From Streptomyces sp. CB09001 (GTDB lineage: Bacteria; Actinomycetota; Actinomycetes; Streptomycetales; Streptomycetaceae), in NCBI RefSeq assembly GCF_003369795.1, contig NZ_CP026730.1, positions 4,393,001 through 4,457,000 on the forward strand: a DNA stretch of 64,000 nt, given 5' to 3'. Shown here piece after piece: positions 23,261-32,111 of the stretch. Each line of letters starts with the position of its first letter. The first letter of the stretch is position 1. The notes under the pieces were generated by a model. It saw only the letters and a list, made by a program, of their open reading frames with translations, had not been told where the DNA came from and did not search any database. The translations under genes and the position numbers were made by a program.

Positions 23261-23800
23261 ATGTCGCGCATCGGCAAGCTCCCCATCGCGGTTCCCGCCG
23301 GCGTGGACGTCACCATCGACGGCCGTACGGTCTCGGTCAAGGGCCCCAAGGGCTCGCTGACCCACACCGTCGTGGCGCCGATCGACATCGCCAAGGGTGA
23401 GGACGGCGTGCTGAACGTCACCCGCCCCAACGACGAGCGTCAGAGCAAGGCCCTGCACGGCCTGTCCCGCACGCTGGTGGCGAACATGATCACCGGCGTG
23501 ACCCAGGGTTACGTGAAGAAGCTCGAGATCAGCGGTGTCGGTTACCGCGTGCTCGCCAAGGGTTCGAACCTGGAGTTCTCCCTCGGCTACAGCCACCCGA
23601 TCCTCGTCGAGGCCCCCGAGGGCATCACCTTCAAGGTGGAGAACCCGACCCACTTCTCGGTCGAGGGCATCGACAAGCAGAAGGTCGGCGAGGTTGCGGC
23701 CAACATCCGCAAGCTGCGCAAGCCCGACCCGTACAAGGCCAAGGGCGTCAAGTACGAGGGCGAAGTCATCCGCCGCAAGGTCGGAAAGGCGGGTAAGTAA
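23261..23800 (+). CDS. rplF: 50S ribosomal protein L6
   Basis: L6 (179 residues) lies near the sarcin-ricin loop and GTPase centre. It begins [20 protein letters not shown], with [12 protein letters not shown] in the first domain and the C-terminal signature [20 protein letters not shown]. It is preceded by AACGGAGGAAACAGCT and followed 3 bp later by rplR. Confidence 0.98.
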
Positions 23801-23803
23801 GCC

Positions 23804-24187
23804 ATGGCATACGGACAGAAGATCCTCAAGGGCGACGCCTACAAGCGCGCCGCGATCAAGCGCCGCCACATCCGGATTCGCAAGAATCTCTCGGGTACGG
23901 CGGAGCGTCCCCGTCTGGTCGTTACCCGCTCGAACCGCCACATCGTGGCCCAGGTGATCGACGACATCAAGGGTCACACCCTTGCGTCGGCGTCCACCCT
24001 GGACACCTCGATCCGTGGTGGCGAGGCCGACAAGTCCGCACAGGCCAAGCAGGTCGGCGCCCTGGTCGCCGAGCGCGCCAAGGCTGCCGGCGTCGAGGCC
24101 GTCGTGTTCGACCGTGGTGGTAACCAGTACGCCGGGCGCATCGCAGCCCTGGCGGACGCCGCCCGCGAAGCCGGACTGAAGTTCTGA
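23804..24187 (+). CDS. rplR: 50S ribosomal protein L18
   Basis: L18 (127 residues) binds 5S rRNA together with L5. Its basic N-terminus (YKRAAIKRRHIRIRKNLSGT) is followed by RPRLVVTRSNRHIVAQVIDD and the C-terminal VVFDRGGNQYAGRIAALADA. Normal length. Located between rplF and rpsE, 43 bp before the latter. Confidence 0.98.
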   Translation: MAYGQKILKGDAYKRAAIKRRHIRIRKNLSGTAERPRLVVTRSNRHIVAQVIDDIKGHTLASASTLDTSIRGGEADKSAQAKQVGALVAERAKAAGVEAVVFDRGGNQYAGRIAALADAAREAGLKF

Positions 24188-24230
24188 GCCGGTTCCGTAA
24201 CGCTAGCGGAAACAGAGAGAGGTAATTCCA

Positions 24231-24836
24231 ATGGCTGGACCCCAGCGCCGCGGCAGCGGTGCCGGTGGCGGCGAGCGGCGGGACCGGAAGGGCCGTGACG
24301 GTGGCGCAGGTGCCGCCGAGAAGACCGCTTACGTTGAGCGCGTCGTCGCGATCAACCGCGTCGCCAAGGTTGTGAAGGGTGGTCGTCGCTTCAGCTTCAC
24401 CGCGTTGGTCGTGGTGGGCGACGGTGACGGCACCGTGGGTGTCGGATACGGCAAGGCCAAGGAGGTGCCGGCCGCCATCGCCAAGGGTGTGGAGGAGGCC
24501 AAGAAGCACTTCTTCAAGGTCCCCCGCATCCAGGGCACCATCCCGCACCCCATCCAGGGTGAGAAGGCTGCCGGCGTCGTGCTGCTCAAGCCCGCGTCCC
24601 CCGGTACCGGCGTTATCGCCGGTGGCCCGGTGCGCGCCGTGCTCGAGTGCGCCGGTATCCACGACGTGCTGTCGAAGTCGCTCGGCTCCGACAACCAGAT
24701 CAACATCGTGCACGCGACCGTGGAGGCCCTCAAGGGCCTGCAGCGTCCCGAGGAGATCGCGGCCCGCCGTGGTCTGCCGCTCGAGGACGTCGCCCCCGCG
24801 GCCCTTCTCCGTGCACGTGCCGGGGCGGGTGCGTAA
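24231..24836 (+). CDS. rpsE: 30S ribosomal protein S5
   Basis: S5 (201 residues) is at the mRNA entrance and affects decoding accuracy. A Gly/Arg-rich N-terminal extension of about 30 residues precedes the core (ERVVAINRVAKVVKGGRRFS, KAKEVPAAIAKGVEEAKKHF, ASPGTGVIAGGPVRAVLECA). It is preceded by GAGAGAGGTAATTCC and followed 2 bp later by rpmD. Confidence 0.98.
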   Translation: MAGPQRRGSGAGGGERRDRKGRDGGAGAAEKTAYVERVVAINRVAKVVKGGRRFSFTALVVVGDGDGTVGVGYGKAKEVPAAIAKGVEEAKKHFFKVPRIQGTIPHPIQGEKAAGVVLLKPASPGTGVIAGGPVRAVLECAGIHDVLSKSLGSDNQINIVHATVEALKGLQRPEEIAARRGLPLEDVAPAALLRARAGAGA

Positions 24837-24838
24837 TC

Positions 24839-25021
24839 ATGGCGCAGCTCAAGATTACGCAGGTCAAGTCCTACATCGGCAGCAAGCAGAACCACCGTGA
24901 CACCCTGCGTTCCCTTGGTCTCAAGGGGATCAACACGCAGGTCGTCAAGGAGGACCGCCCCGAGTTCCGCGGCATGGTGCACACCGTCCGCCACCTCGTG
25001 ACGGTCGAGGAGGTCGACTGA
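24839..25021 (+). CDS. rpmD: 50S ribosomal protein L30
   Basis: L30 (60 residues) is full length: MAQLKITQVKSYIGSKQNHR, then LRSLGLKGINTQVVKEDRPE and GMVHTVRHLVTVEEVD. It lies between rpsE (2 bp) and rplO (2 bp). Confidence 0.97.
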   Translation: MAQLKITQVKSYIGSKQNHRDTLRSLGLKGINTQVVKEDRPEFRGMVHTVRHLVTVEEVD

Positions 25022-25023
25022 TC

Positions 25024-25479
25024 ATGGCGGAGAACAACCCGCTCAAGATCCACAACCTCCGTCCCGCCCCGGGCGCCAAGACCGCCAAGACCCGTGTCGG
25101 TCGTGGTGAGGCGTCGAAGGGTAAGACGGCCGGTCGTGGTACCAAGGGCACGAAGGCCCGTTACCAGGTTCCGGAGCGCTTCGAGGGTGGCCAGATGCCC
25201 CTCCACATGCGTCTTCCGAAGCTGAAGGGCTTCAAGAACCCGTTCAAGACCGAGTTCCAGGTCGTGAACCTCGACAAGCTGTCCGCGCTGTACCCCGAGG
25301 GTGGCGAGGTCACCGTCGAGGGCCTCGTGGCCAAGGGTGCCGTTCGCAAGAACAGCCTCGTCAAGGTCCTCGGCCAGGGCGAGATCTCCGTGGCGCTGCA
25401 GGTGACGGTCGACGCCGTCTCCGGTTCCGCCAAGGAGAAGATCACCGCTGCCGGCGGCACCGTCACCGAGCTCGTCTGA
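25024..25479 (+). CDS. rplO: 50S ribosomal protein L15
   Basis: L15 (151 residues) is a late-assembly 23S rRNA-binding protein. Features: LKIHNLRPAPGAKTAKTRVG, the glycine/basic segment GRGTKGTKARYQVPERFEGG, RLPKLKGFKNPFKTEFQVVN and the C-terminal GSAKEKITAAGGTVTELV. It is the last gene before the hairpin that separates it from secY. Confidence 0.98.
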   Translation: MAENNPLKIHNLRPAPGAKTAKTRVGRGEASKGKTAGRGTKGTKARYQVPERFEGGQMPLHMRLPKLKGFKNPFKTEFQVVNLDKLSALYPEGGEVTVEGLVAKGAVRKNSLVKVLGQGEISVALQVTVDAVSGSAKEKITAAGGTVTELV

Positions 25480-25514
25480 ACCACTCAGGCGTGTCGATGA
25501 CATGAGCGATCCCG

Positions 25515-25548
25515 ACCGGGGATGCCCCACAAAAGGGGTATCCCCGGT
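25515..25548 (+). terminator. rplO-secY intergenic hairpin
   Basis: ACCGGGGAT pairs with ATCCCCGGT. After one G-T pair, CCCC pairs with GGGG around the loop ACAAAA, making a 14-bp stem. It lies 35 bp after the rplO stop and 188 bp before secY, so it can terminate or attenuate spc transcription. secY presumably has its own promoter in the remaining gap. Confidence 0.75.
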
Positions 25549-25736
25549 TGGTCGTTCCAAGGGGAGTACTCCCGCCGGTAAGGTGGCCTGCGCTGCCCTC
25601 TTTCACGGGTGCGTCACATGAGGCACTCTTGACGGCGGTTCAGCGTTACTCCCTTAGCCGTCCACTTCATCAGTCGTCAGTCGAACCTCAAGACCGTCAC
25701 CCTTGACGCAGTAGCGCGGGGGTCGCAGGAGGCACC

Positions 25737-27050
25737 GTGCTCACCGCGTTCGCCCGGGCGTTCAAGACGCCCGACCTGCGCAAGAAGCTGCTCTTCACGC
25801 TCGGCATCATCGTGGTGTACCGACTCGGTACCCACATCCCCATTCCAGGCGTCGACTACAAGAACGTCCAGGAGTGCGTGGACCAGGCGTCCGGCAACCA
25901 GGGCCTCTTCGGCCTGGTCAACATGTTCAGCGGTGGCGCCCTGCTGCAGATCACGGTCTTCGCGCTCGGCATCATGCCGTACATCACGGCGAGCATCATT
26001 CTGCAGCTGCTGACCGTCGTGATCCCGCGCCTGGAAGCCCTCAAGAAGGAGGGCCAGGCCGGTACGGCGAAGATCACGCAGTACACCCGCTACCTGACCG
26101 TCGCGCTCGCCATCCTGCAGGGCACCGGCCTGGTGGCCACCGCCCGCAGCGGCGCCCTCTTCTCCGGCTGCACCGTCGCCGGTCAGATCGTGCCCGACCA
26201 GGCGATCTTCACCACCGTCGTCATGGTCATCTGCATGACCGCCGGTACCTGTGTCGTCATGTGGCTCGGCGAGCTGATCACCGACCGCGGCATCGGCAAC
26301 GGCATGTCGATCCTGATGTTCATCTCGATCGCCGCGACCTTCCCCTCGGCCCTGTGGGCCATCAAGAAGCAGGGCGAGCTGGCCGACGGCTGGATCGAGT
26401 TCGGCACGGTCATCCTCGTCGGCCTGGTCATGGTCGGCCTGGTGGTCTTCGTGGAGCAGGCCCAGCGCCGCATCCCGGTGCAGTACGCGAAGCGCATGAT
26501 CGGCCGCCGCTCCTACGGCGGTACCTCGACGTACATCCCGCTCAAGGTGAACCAGGCGGGTGTCATCCCCGTCATCTTCGCCTCGTCGCTGCTCTACATC
26601 CCGGCACTGATCGTCCAGTTCTCGAACTCGACGTCGGGCTGGGCCACCTGGATCACGAAGAACCTCGCGGACACCGCGGCGACGCCGCACATCATCCTGT
26701 ACTTCTTCCTGATCGTGTTCTTCGCCTTCTTCTACGTGGCCATCTCGTTCAACCCCGAGGAAGTCGCGGACAACATGAAGAAGTATGGTGGCTTCATCCC
26801 GGGCATCCGGGCTGGCCGACCGACCGCTGAGTATCTGAGCTACGTACTCAACCGGATCACCTGGCCGGGTTCGCTGTACTTGGGTCTGATCGCTCTCGTC
26901 CCGACAATGGCGTTGGCTGGTTTCGGGGCAAACCAGAACTTCCCGTTCGGTGGCACCAGCATCCTGATCATCGTGGGTGTCGGTCTCGAGACGGTGAAGC
27001 AGATCGAGAGCCAGCTCCAGCAGCGCAATTACGAAGGGTTCCTCCGCTGA
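25737..27050 (+). CDS. secY: preprotein translocase subunit SecY
   Basis: SecY (437 residues) forms the membrane channel for Sec export and membrane-protein insertion. It has ten hydrophobic segments. Typical parts are FARAFKTPDLRKKLLFTLGI, GALLQITVFALGIMPYITAS, the cytosolic loop RRIPVQYAKRMIGRRSYGGT, and a C-terminal QIESQLQQRNYEGFLR. GTG at 25737 follows GCAGGAGGCACC. Its TGA shares a base with the adk ATG. Confidence 0.98.
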   Translation: MLTAFARAFKTPDLRKKLLFTLGIIVVYRLGTHIPIPGVDYKNVQECVDQASGNQGLFGLVNMFSGGALLQITVFALGIMPYITASIILQLLTVVIPRLEALKKEGQAGTAKITQYTRYLTVALAILQGTGLVATARSGALFSGCTVAGQIVPDQAIFTTVVMVICMTAGTCVVMWLGELITDRGIGNGMSILMFISIAATFPSALWAIKKQGELADGWIEFGTVILVGLVMVGLVVFVEQAQRRIPVQYAKRMIGRRSYGGTSTYIPLKVNQAGVIPVIFASSLLYIPALIVQFSNSTSGWATWITKNLADTAATPHIILYFFLIVFFAFFYVAISFNPEEVADNMKKYGGFIPGIRAGRPTAEYLSYVLNRITWPGSLYLGLIALVPTMALAGFGANQNFPFGGTSILIIVGVGLETVKQIESQLQQRNYEGFLR

Positions 27051-27703
27051 TGCGAATCGTCCTCGTCGGGCCTCCGGGTGCCGGAAAGGGAACGCAGGCC
27101 ACCCGCCTTGCCGAGACGCTGCACATTCCGCACATCTCCACGGGCGACCTGTTCCGCGCGAACATCAGCCAGCAGACCGACCTGGGCAAGCTCGCGAAGT
27201 CCTACATGGACGCCGGCAATCTCGTGCCGGACGAGGTCACCATCGCCATGGCGAAGGACCGCATGGAGCAGCCCGACGCCGAGGGCGGCTTCCTGCTGGA
27301 CGGCTTCCCGCGCAACGTCTCCCAGGCCGAGGCGCTGGACGAGCTGCTCGAGACCGAGGACATGAAGCTCGACGCGGTGCTGGACCTGGAGGCCCCGGAG
27401 GACGAGGTCGTCAAGCGGATCGCCGGCCGGCGCGTCTGCCGCAACGACTCGGCCCACGTCTTCCACGTGACGTACACGCCGCCGAAGAAGGAAGGCGTCT
27501 GCGACGTCTGCGGCGGCGAGCTGTACCAGCGGGACGACGACTCCGAGGAGACGGTCCGCAAGCGGCTCGAGGTCTACCACACGCAGACCGAGCCGATCAT
27601 CGACTACTACAAGTCGCAGGGCCTGGTCGCCACCATCGCCGCGACGGGACCCGTGGACGAGGTCACCCGCCGTGCGCTGGAGGCGCTCAAGCGCGACCAG
27701 TAG
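27050..27703 (+). CDS. adk: adenylate kinase
   Basis: This 217-residue kinase interconverts ATP + AMP and 2 ADP. The P-loop is GPPGAGKGT (7-15). The AMP-binding part includes ISTGDLFRANI and GFPRNVSQAEAL. The LID has CRND and CDVC, probably a Cys3-Asp zinc site. It is translationally coupled to secY (1-bp overlap), as in most bacteria, and followed by a strong hairpin. Confidence 0.98.
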   Translation: MRIVLVGPPGAGKGTQATRLAETLHIPHISTGDLFRANISQQTDLGKLAKSYMDAGNLVPDEVTIAMAKDRMEQPDAEGGFLLDGFPRNVSQAEALDELLETEDMKLDAVLDLEAPEDEVVKRIAGRRVCRNDSAHVFHVTYTPPKKEGVCDVCGGELYQRDDDSEETVRKRLEVYHTQTEPIIDYYKSQGLVATIAATGPVDEVTRRALEALKRDQ

Positions 27704-27718
27704 TACTCCGCCCGGCTG

Positions 27719-27752
27719 CAGCCGCGGTCCCTCGCTCAGGGGGCCGCGGCTG
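27719..27752 (+). terminator. terminator after adk
   Basis: CAGCCGCGG (27719-27727) and CCGCGGCTG (27744-27752) form a 9-bp stem, extended by TCCC opposite GGGG around the loop. It starts 15 bp after the adk stop and lies before the map gene. Confidence 0.8.
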
Positions 27753-27868
27753 TGCTGTGGGGTGGGACGGCCGCGCCCCGTATCGTGGAACCGCGCCCCG
27801 TTCCTCCTTCCCTCCCCGTCCTCCCCGTCCTCCCTTCTCCGGTCCAGTCCAGAAAGGCCGCAGCCCCC

Positions 27869-28705
27869 ATGGTGCAGATCAAGAACCCCGAGCAGATCGC
27901 CAAGATGCGCGAGGCGGGGCTGGTCGTCGCCGCCATCCACGCGGCCACGCGCGAGGCCGCCGTGCCCGGCGCCACGACCAAGGACCTGGACCAGGTCGCC
28001 CGCAAGGTCCTCGCGGAGCACGACGCCAAGCCGAACTTCCTCGGGTACGGCGGCTTCCCGGCCACCATCTGCACCTCGGTGAACGAGGTCGTCGTCCACG
28101 GCATCCCGTCCGACGACGTGGTCCTCAAGGACGGCGACGTCATCTCCATCGACTGCGGCGCGATCATCGACGGCTGGCACGGCGACGCCGCCTACACGGC
28201 CTTCGTCGGCTCCGGTCACTCCCCGGAGCTGGTCGAGCTCTCCCGAGTGACCGAGGAGTCGATGTGGGCGGGCATCGCCGCCATGAAGCAGGGCAACCGC
28301 CTGGTGGACGTCTCCCGCGCCATCGAGACCTACATCCGCCGCCAGCCCAAGCCCGGCGGCGGCAAGTACGGGATCATCGAGGACTACGGCGGCCACGGCA
28401 TCGGCACCGAGATGCACATGGACCCGCACCTGCTGAACTACGTCGACCGCCGCCGCGGCAAGGGCCCGAAGCTCGTCCCCGGCTTCTGCCTCGCCATCGA
28501 GCCGATGGTCTCCCTCGGCACCCCCCGCACCGAGGTCCTCTCCGACGAGTGGACGGTCATCACCACGGACGGCACCTGGTCCTCCCACTGGGAGCACTCG
28601 GTGGCCCTGACGGAACAGGGCCCGCTGGTCCTGACGTCCCCCGACGGGGGCAGGGCCAAGCTGGCCGAGCTGGGGATCACGGCGGCGCCGGATCCCCTTG
28701 CATAA
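27869..28705 (+). CDS. map: methionine aminopeptidase, type I
   Basis: This 278-residue metallopeptidase removes the initiator Met from nascent proteins. Metal ligands are in DCGAIIDGWHGDAAY (two Asp), GHGIGTEMHMDP (His), CLAIEPM (Glu) and WEHSVALTE (Glu). The ATG at 27869 starts MVQIKNPEQIAKMREAGLVV. The GTG-initiated longer frame would add a Pro-rich sequence that is the leader. The pyrimidine-rich stretch 27800-27845 is untranslated. The adk-map order is conserved across bacteria. Confidence 0.97.
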   Translation: MVQIKNPEQIAKMREAGLVVAAIHAATREAAVPGATTKDLDQVARKVLAEHDAKPNFLGYGGFPATICTSVNEVVVHGIPSDDVVLKDGDVISIDCGAIIDGWHGDAAYTAFVGSGHSPELVELSRVTEESMWAGIAAMKQGNRLVDVSRAIETYIRRQPKPGGGKYGIIEDYGGHGIGTEMHMDPHLLNYVDRRRGKGPKLVPGFCLAIEPMVSLGTPRTEVLSDEWTVITTDGTWSSHWEHSVALTEQGPLVLTSPDGGRAKLAELGITAAPDPLA

Positions 28706-28735
28706 CGATCTCGCATCCGGGGCAGACTTCCTCGT

Positions 28736-28765
28736 TTCGCCTTTCCGGGTTTGCTGACGTAGACT
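28736..28765 (+). promoter_or_regulatory. candidate promoter for infA-rpmJ
   Basis: TTCGCC (28736-28741) and TAGACT (28760-28765) are separated by 18 bp, a reasonable HrdB-type promoter about 100 bp upstream of infA. Its relation to the alpha-operon genes downstream suggests a new transcript start here. The -35 is weak. Confidence 0.4.
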
Positions 28766-28867
28766 GACTCGTCGGCTCTCGTGCATACGCATGTCCTCAC
28801 AGGTTGCACCCGTGGGACACGGGAAAGCACAGGAGTCGATCAAGGTAGTCGATTCGAAGGGCGAAGC

Positions 28868-29089
28868 GTGGCCAAGAAGCAAGGTGCCATCGAGATCGAG
28901 GGCACTGTCGTCGAGTCTCTTCCGAACGCCATGTTCAAGGTCGAGCTCCAGAACGGCCACCAGGTCCTGGCACACATCAGCGGCAAGATGCGTATGCACT
29001 ACATCCGCATCCTCCCTGACGACCGGGTCGTGGTGGAGTTGTCTCCGTACGACCTGACCCGTGGCCGGATCGTCTACCGGTACAAGTAG
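28868..29089 (+). CDS. infA: translation initiation factor IF-1
   Basis: IF-1 (73 residues) is an OB-fold protein that occupies the 30S A site during initiation. The sequence is canonical: MAKKQGAIEIEGTVVESLPN, GHQVLAHISGKMRMHYIRIL, DLTRGRIVYRYK. GTG at 28868 was chosen by family length. It is followed 68 bp later by rpmJ. Confidence 0.98.
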   Translation: MAKKQGAIEIEGTVVESLPNAMFKVELQNGHQVLAHISGKMRMHYIRILPDDRVVVELSPYDLTRGRIVYRYK

Positions 29090-29157
29090 ATCTTGCCCAC
29101 GTCCCGCGTGCCCCGCACGCGGGTCCGCCGGCAACTGACCCGGAGAACCTCACACCC

Positions 29158-29271
29158 ATGAAGGTCAAGCCGAGCGTCAAGAAGATCTGCGACAAGTGCA
29201 GGGTGATCCGCCGTCACGGTCGGGTCATGGTCATCTGCGACAACCCGCGCCACAAGCAGCGCCAGGGCTGA
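29158..29271 (+). CDS. rpmJ: 50S ribosomal protein L36, zinc-binding
   Basis: This 37-residue protein reads MKVKPSVKKICDKCRVIRRH, then GRVMVICDNPRHKQRQG. The zinc ligands Cys11, Cys14, Cys27 and His32 are all present, so this is the zinc-dependent form. ATG at 29158 follows GGAGAACCTCACACCC. It lies between infA and rpsM as in other actinobacteria. Confidence 0.97.
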   Translation: MKVKPSVKKICDKCRVIRRHGRVMVICDNPRHKQRQG

Positions 29272-29474
29272 AGCCTGACCGTTCCCTCCGCGATTCGCAT
29301 GACTTCGCGCGACGCGAGCTGAACATGTTCATACGCAGGACCCGGGCGCCCAGGCGTCCGACACCCCCGGTTCGGAGGCCGGGGACCCGATCCGTACCAA
29401 CTCTGGATGTCCAGAGGCCGGCGGTCGGGGTCCGGTCCTGTGGAAGACCTCCGACAATCAACTGGAGCCATTGA

Positions 29475-29855
29475 ATGGCACGCGTTTCCGGTGTTGACAT
29501 CCCGCGTGAAAAGCGCGTCGAGATCGCCCTCACCTACGTGTTCGGCATCGGCCGGACCCTCTCGCAGCAGACGCTCGCCGCCACCGGCGTGGACCCGAAC
29601 ACCCGTGTTCGGGACCTCTCCGAGGAGCAGCTCGTCGCGATCCGCGAGTACGTCGACAACAACATCAAGACCGAGGGTGACCTCCGTCGCGAGGTGCAGG
29701 CCGACATCCGCCGCAAGGTCGAGATCGGCACCTACCAGGGTCTGCGCCACCGTCGCGGTCTGCCCGTCCGCGGTCAGCGCACCAGCACCAACGCCCGCAC
29801 CCGCAAGGGCCCGCGTCGCGCCATCGCCGGCAAGAAGAAGCCGGGCAAGAAGTAG
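29475..29855 (+). CDS. rpsM: 30S ribosomal protein S13
   Basis: S13 (126 residues) forms head-to-50S bridges and contacts P-site tRNA. It begins MARVSGVDIPREKRVEIALT and has the helix-two-turn-helix and the basic tail RHRRGLPVRGQRTSTNARTR and KGPRRAIAGKKKPGKK. It is separated from rpmJ by a 203-bp gap with no gene; the gap may hold a further promoter of the alpha block. Confidence 0.98.
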   Translation: MARVSGVDIPREKRVEIALTYVFGIGRTLSQQTLAATGVDPNTRVRDLSEEQLVAIREYVDNNIKTEGDLRREVQADIRRKVEIGTYQGLRHRRGLPVRGQRTSTNARTRKGPRRAIAGKKKPGKK

Positions 29856-29922
29856 TCCGCAGCGGACTTCGCCGTCCAGCGGTCTTCGCTGTAGGACCGA
29901 CCACCTCCCGTAGGAGAACGAC

Positions 29923-30327
29923 ATGCCCCCCAAGGGACGTCAGGGCGCTGCCAAGAAGGTGCGCCGCAAGGAAAAGAAGAACGTCGCTCACGGCCACGCG
30001 CACATCAAGAGCACGTTCAACAACACGATCGTGTCCATCACGGACCCGACCGGCAACGTGATCTCCTGGGCCTCCGCCGGCCACGTCGGCTTCAAGGGCT
30101 CCCGGAAGTCCACGCCGTTCGCCGCGCAGATGGCCGCCGAGTCGGCTGCCCGCCGCGCGCAGGAGCACGGCATGCGCAAGGTCGACGTCTTCGTCAAGGG
30201 CCCGGGTTCCGGTCGTGAGACCGCCATCCGCTCCCTGCAGGCGACCGGCCTCGAGGTCGGCTCCATCCAGGACGTCACGCCCACCCCGCACAACGGCTGC
30301 CGTCCGCCGAAGCGTCGTCGCGTCTGA
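29923..30327 (+). CDS. rpsK: 30S ribosomal protein S11
   Basis: S11 (134 residues) lies on the 30S platform near the E site. Typical parts: KVRRKEKKNVAHGHAHIKST, FNNTIVSITDPTGNVISWAS, PGSGRETAIRSLQATGLEVG and the C-terminal PTPHNGCRPPKRRRV. ATG follows TAGGAGAACGAC. No rpsD gene lies between it and rpoA, unlike E. coli. Confidence 0.98.
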   Translation: MPPKGRQGAAKKVRRKEKKNVAHGHAHIKSTFNNTIVSITDPTGNVISWASAGHVGFKGSRKSTPFAAQMAAESAARRAQEHGMRKVDVFVKGPGSGRETAIRSLQATGLEVGSIQDVTPTPHNGCRPPKRRRV

Positions 30328-30465
30328 TCCCGCTTCACCGCGGCATCGCTTCATCGCTTCACCAGGGTTTCCGGGCGGTACGGCTCTTTCGGGTCGTATC
30401 GCCCGTACCCTTGCAGTACTGGTCGGGCGTCAAATAGCGGGCGCCCCTGACTGAAGGATCACCAC

Positions 30466-31488
30466 ATGCTGATCGCTCAGCGTCCCTCGTTGACCGAAGA
30501 GGTCGTCGACGAGTTCCGCTCCCGGTTCGTCATCGAGCCGCTGGAGCCGGGCTTCGGCTACACCCTCGGCAACTCCCTGCGTCGTACCCTCCTGTCGTCG
30601 ATTCCCGGTGCCGCTGTCACCAGCATCCGCATCGACGGCGTCCTGCACGAGTTCACCACCGTGCCGGGCGTCAAGGAGGACGTCACCGACCTGATCCTCA
30701 ACATCAAGCAGCTGGTCGTCTCCTCGGAGCACGACGAGCCGGTCGTGATGTACCTGCGCAAGCAGGGCCCGGGTCTGGTCACCGCCGCCGACATCGCGCC
30801 CCCGGCCGGTGTCGAGGTGCACAACCCCGACCTCGTCCTCGCCACGCTCAACGGCAAGGGCAAGCTGGAGATGGAGCTGACCGTCGAGCGCGGTCGCGGC
30901 TACGTCTCCGCCGTGCAGAACAAGCAGGTCGGTCAGGAGATCGGGCGCATCCCGGTCGACTCGATCTACTCGCCGGTTCTCAAGGTCACGTACAAGGTCG
31001 AGGCCACGCGTGTCGAGCAGCGCACCGACTTCGACAAGCTGATCGTCGACGTCGAGACCAAGCAGGCGATGCGTCCGCGCGACGCCATGGCCTCCGCCGG
31101 CAAGACCCTCGTCGAGCTGTTCGGCCTCGCCCGCGAGCTGAACATCGACGCCGAGGGCATCGACATGGGTCCGTCCCCGACGGACGCCGCGCTGGCCGCC
31201 GATCTGGCGCTGCCGATCGAGGAGCTGGAGCTCACCGTTCGGTCGTACAACTGCCTCAAGCGCGAGGGCATCCACTCCGTGGGTGAGCTCGTGGCTCGTT
31301 CCGAGGCCGACCTGCTCGACATCCGCAACTTCGGTGCGAAGTCGATCGACGAGGTCAAGGCGAAGCTGGCCGGCATGGGCCTGGCGCTCAAGGACAGCCC
31401 GCCCGGATTCGACCCGACCGCCGCCGCGGACGCCTTCGGCGCCGACGACGACGCGGACGCCGGTTTCGTGGAGACCGAGCAGTACTGA
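30466..31488 (+). CDS. rpoA: RNA polymerase alpha subunit
   Basis: RpoA (340 residues) dimerises to start polymerase assembly. The N-terminal domain shows LEPGFGYTLGNSLRRTLLSS and KEDVTDLILNIKQLVV. After an acidic linker, the C-terminal DNA- and activator-binding domain has ELTVRSYNCLKREGIHSVGE and DIRNFGAKSIDEVKAKLAGM. The tail is acidic (ADDDADAGFVETEQY). It lies 138 bp after rpsK and 116 bp before rplQ. Confidence 0.98.
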   Translation: MLIAQRPSLTEEVVDEFRSRFVIEPLEPGFGYTLGNSLRRTLLSSIPGAAVTSIRIDGVLHEFTTVPGVKEDVTDLILNIKQLVVSSEHDEPVVMYLRKQGPGLVTAADIAPPAGVEVHNPDLVLATLNGKGKLEMELTVERGRGYVSAVQNKQVGQEIGRIPVDSIYSPVLKVTYKVEATRVEQRTDFDKLIVDVETKQAMRPRDAMASAGKTLVELFGLARELNIDAEGIDMGPSPTDAALAADLALPIEELELTVRSYNCLKREGIHSVGELVARSEADLLDIRNFGAKSIDEVKAKLAGMGLALKDSPPGFDPTAAADAFGADDDADAGFVETEQY

Positions 31489-31604
31489 TCGGTACCACTT
31501 CCGGGGGCCTCGTGCAGGCCCCCGGATCTCCGACGGGCGACCGCCCGCTCGGATACTGACTCCGGTACCTGATACGGCCGGGGCAGACACCTAGGAGAAA
31601 CATC

Positions 31605-32111
31605 ATGCCGAAGCCCACCAAGGGTGCCCGTCTGGGCGGCAGTGCCGCGCACGAGAAGCTGCTCCTCGCGAACCTGGCGAAGAGCCTCTTCGAGCACGGC
31701 CGGATCACCACCACCGAGGCGAAGGCGCGCAAGCTGCGTCCGTACGCCGAGCGCCTGGTCACCAAGGCGAAGAAGGGCGACCTTCACAACCGCCGTCAGG
31801 TGCTCCAGGTGATCACGGACAAGAGCATCGTCCACACGCTCTTCACCGAGATCGGCCCGCGCTACGAGAACCGTCCCGGTGGCTACACCCGGATCACCAA
31901 GATCGGCAACCGCCGTGGCGACAACGCGCCCATGGCCGTCATCGAGCTGGTCGAGGCGCTGACCGTGGCGCAGCAGGCCACCGGCGAGGCCGAGGCCGCG
32001 ACCAAGCGTGCCGCCAAGGACGCGGAGGGCTCCGCCGAGGTTTCCGAGGCCAAGGTCGACACGACCAAGGCCGACGACGAGGCTGCGGCCGAGGAGTCCA
32101 AGGACGCGTAA
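31605..32111 (+). CDS. rplQ: 50S ribosomal protein L17 with C-terminal acidic/Ala tail
   Basis: L17 lies near the tunnel exit. The core (residues 1-120) is PKPTKGARLGGSAAHEKLLL, TTTEAKARKLRPYAERLVTK and RPGGYTRITKIGNRRGDNAP. The protein has 168 residues; the extra 48 are Ala/Glu/Lys-rich (RAAKDAEGSAEVSEAKVDTT and on), as in other actinobacteria. It is the last gene of the ribosomal cluster and is followed by a dispersed repeat and a classical terminator. Confidence 0.98.
   Translation: MPKPTKGARLGGSAAHEKLLLANLAKSLFEHGRITTTEAKARKLRPYAERLVTKAKKGDLHNRRQVLQVITDKSIVHTLFTEIGPRYENRPGGYTRITKIGNRRGDNAPMAVIELVEALTVAQQATGEAEAATKRAAKDAEGSAEVSEAKVDTTKADDEAAAEESKDA

Noticed and set aside
27029..29134. 701-codon minus-strand frame opposite adk, map and infA
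   Set aside because: Shadow of three essential genes; low-complexity translation.
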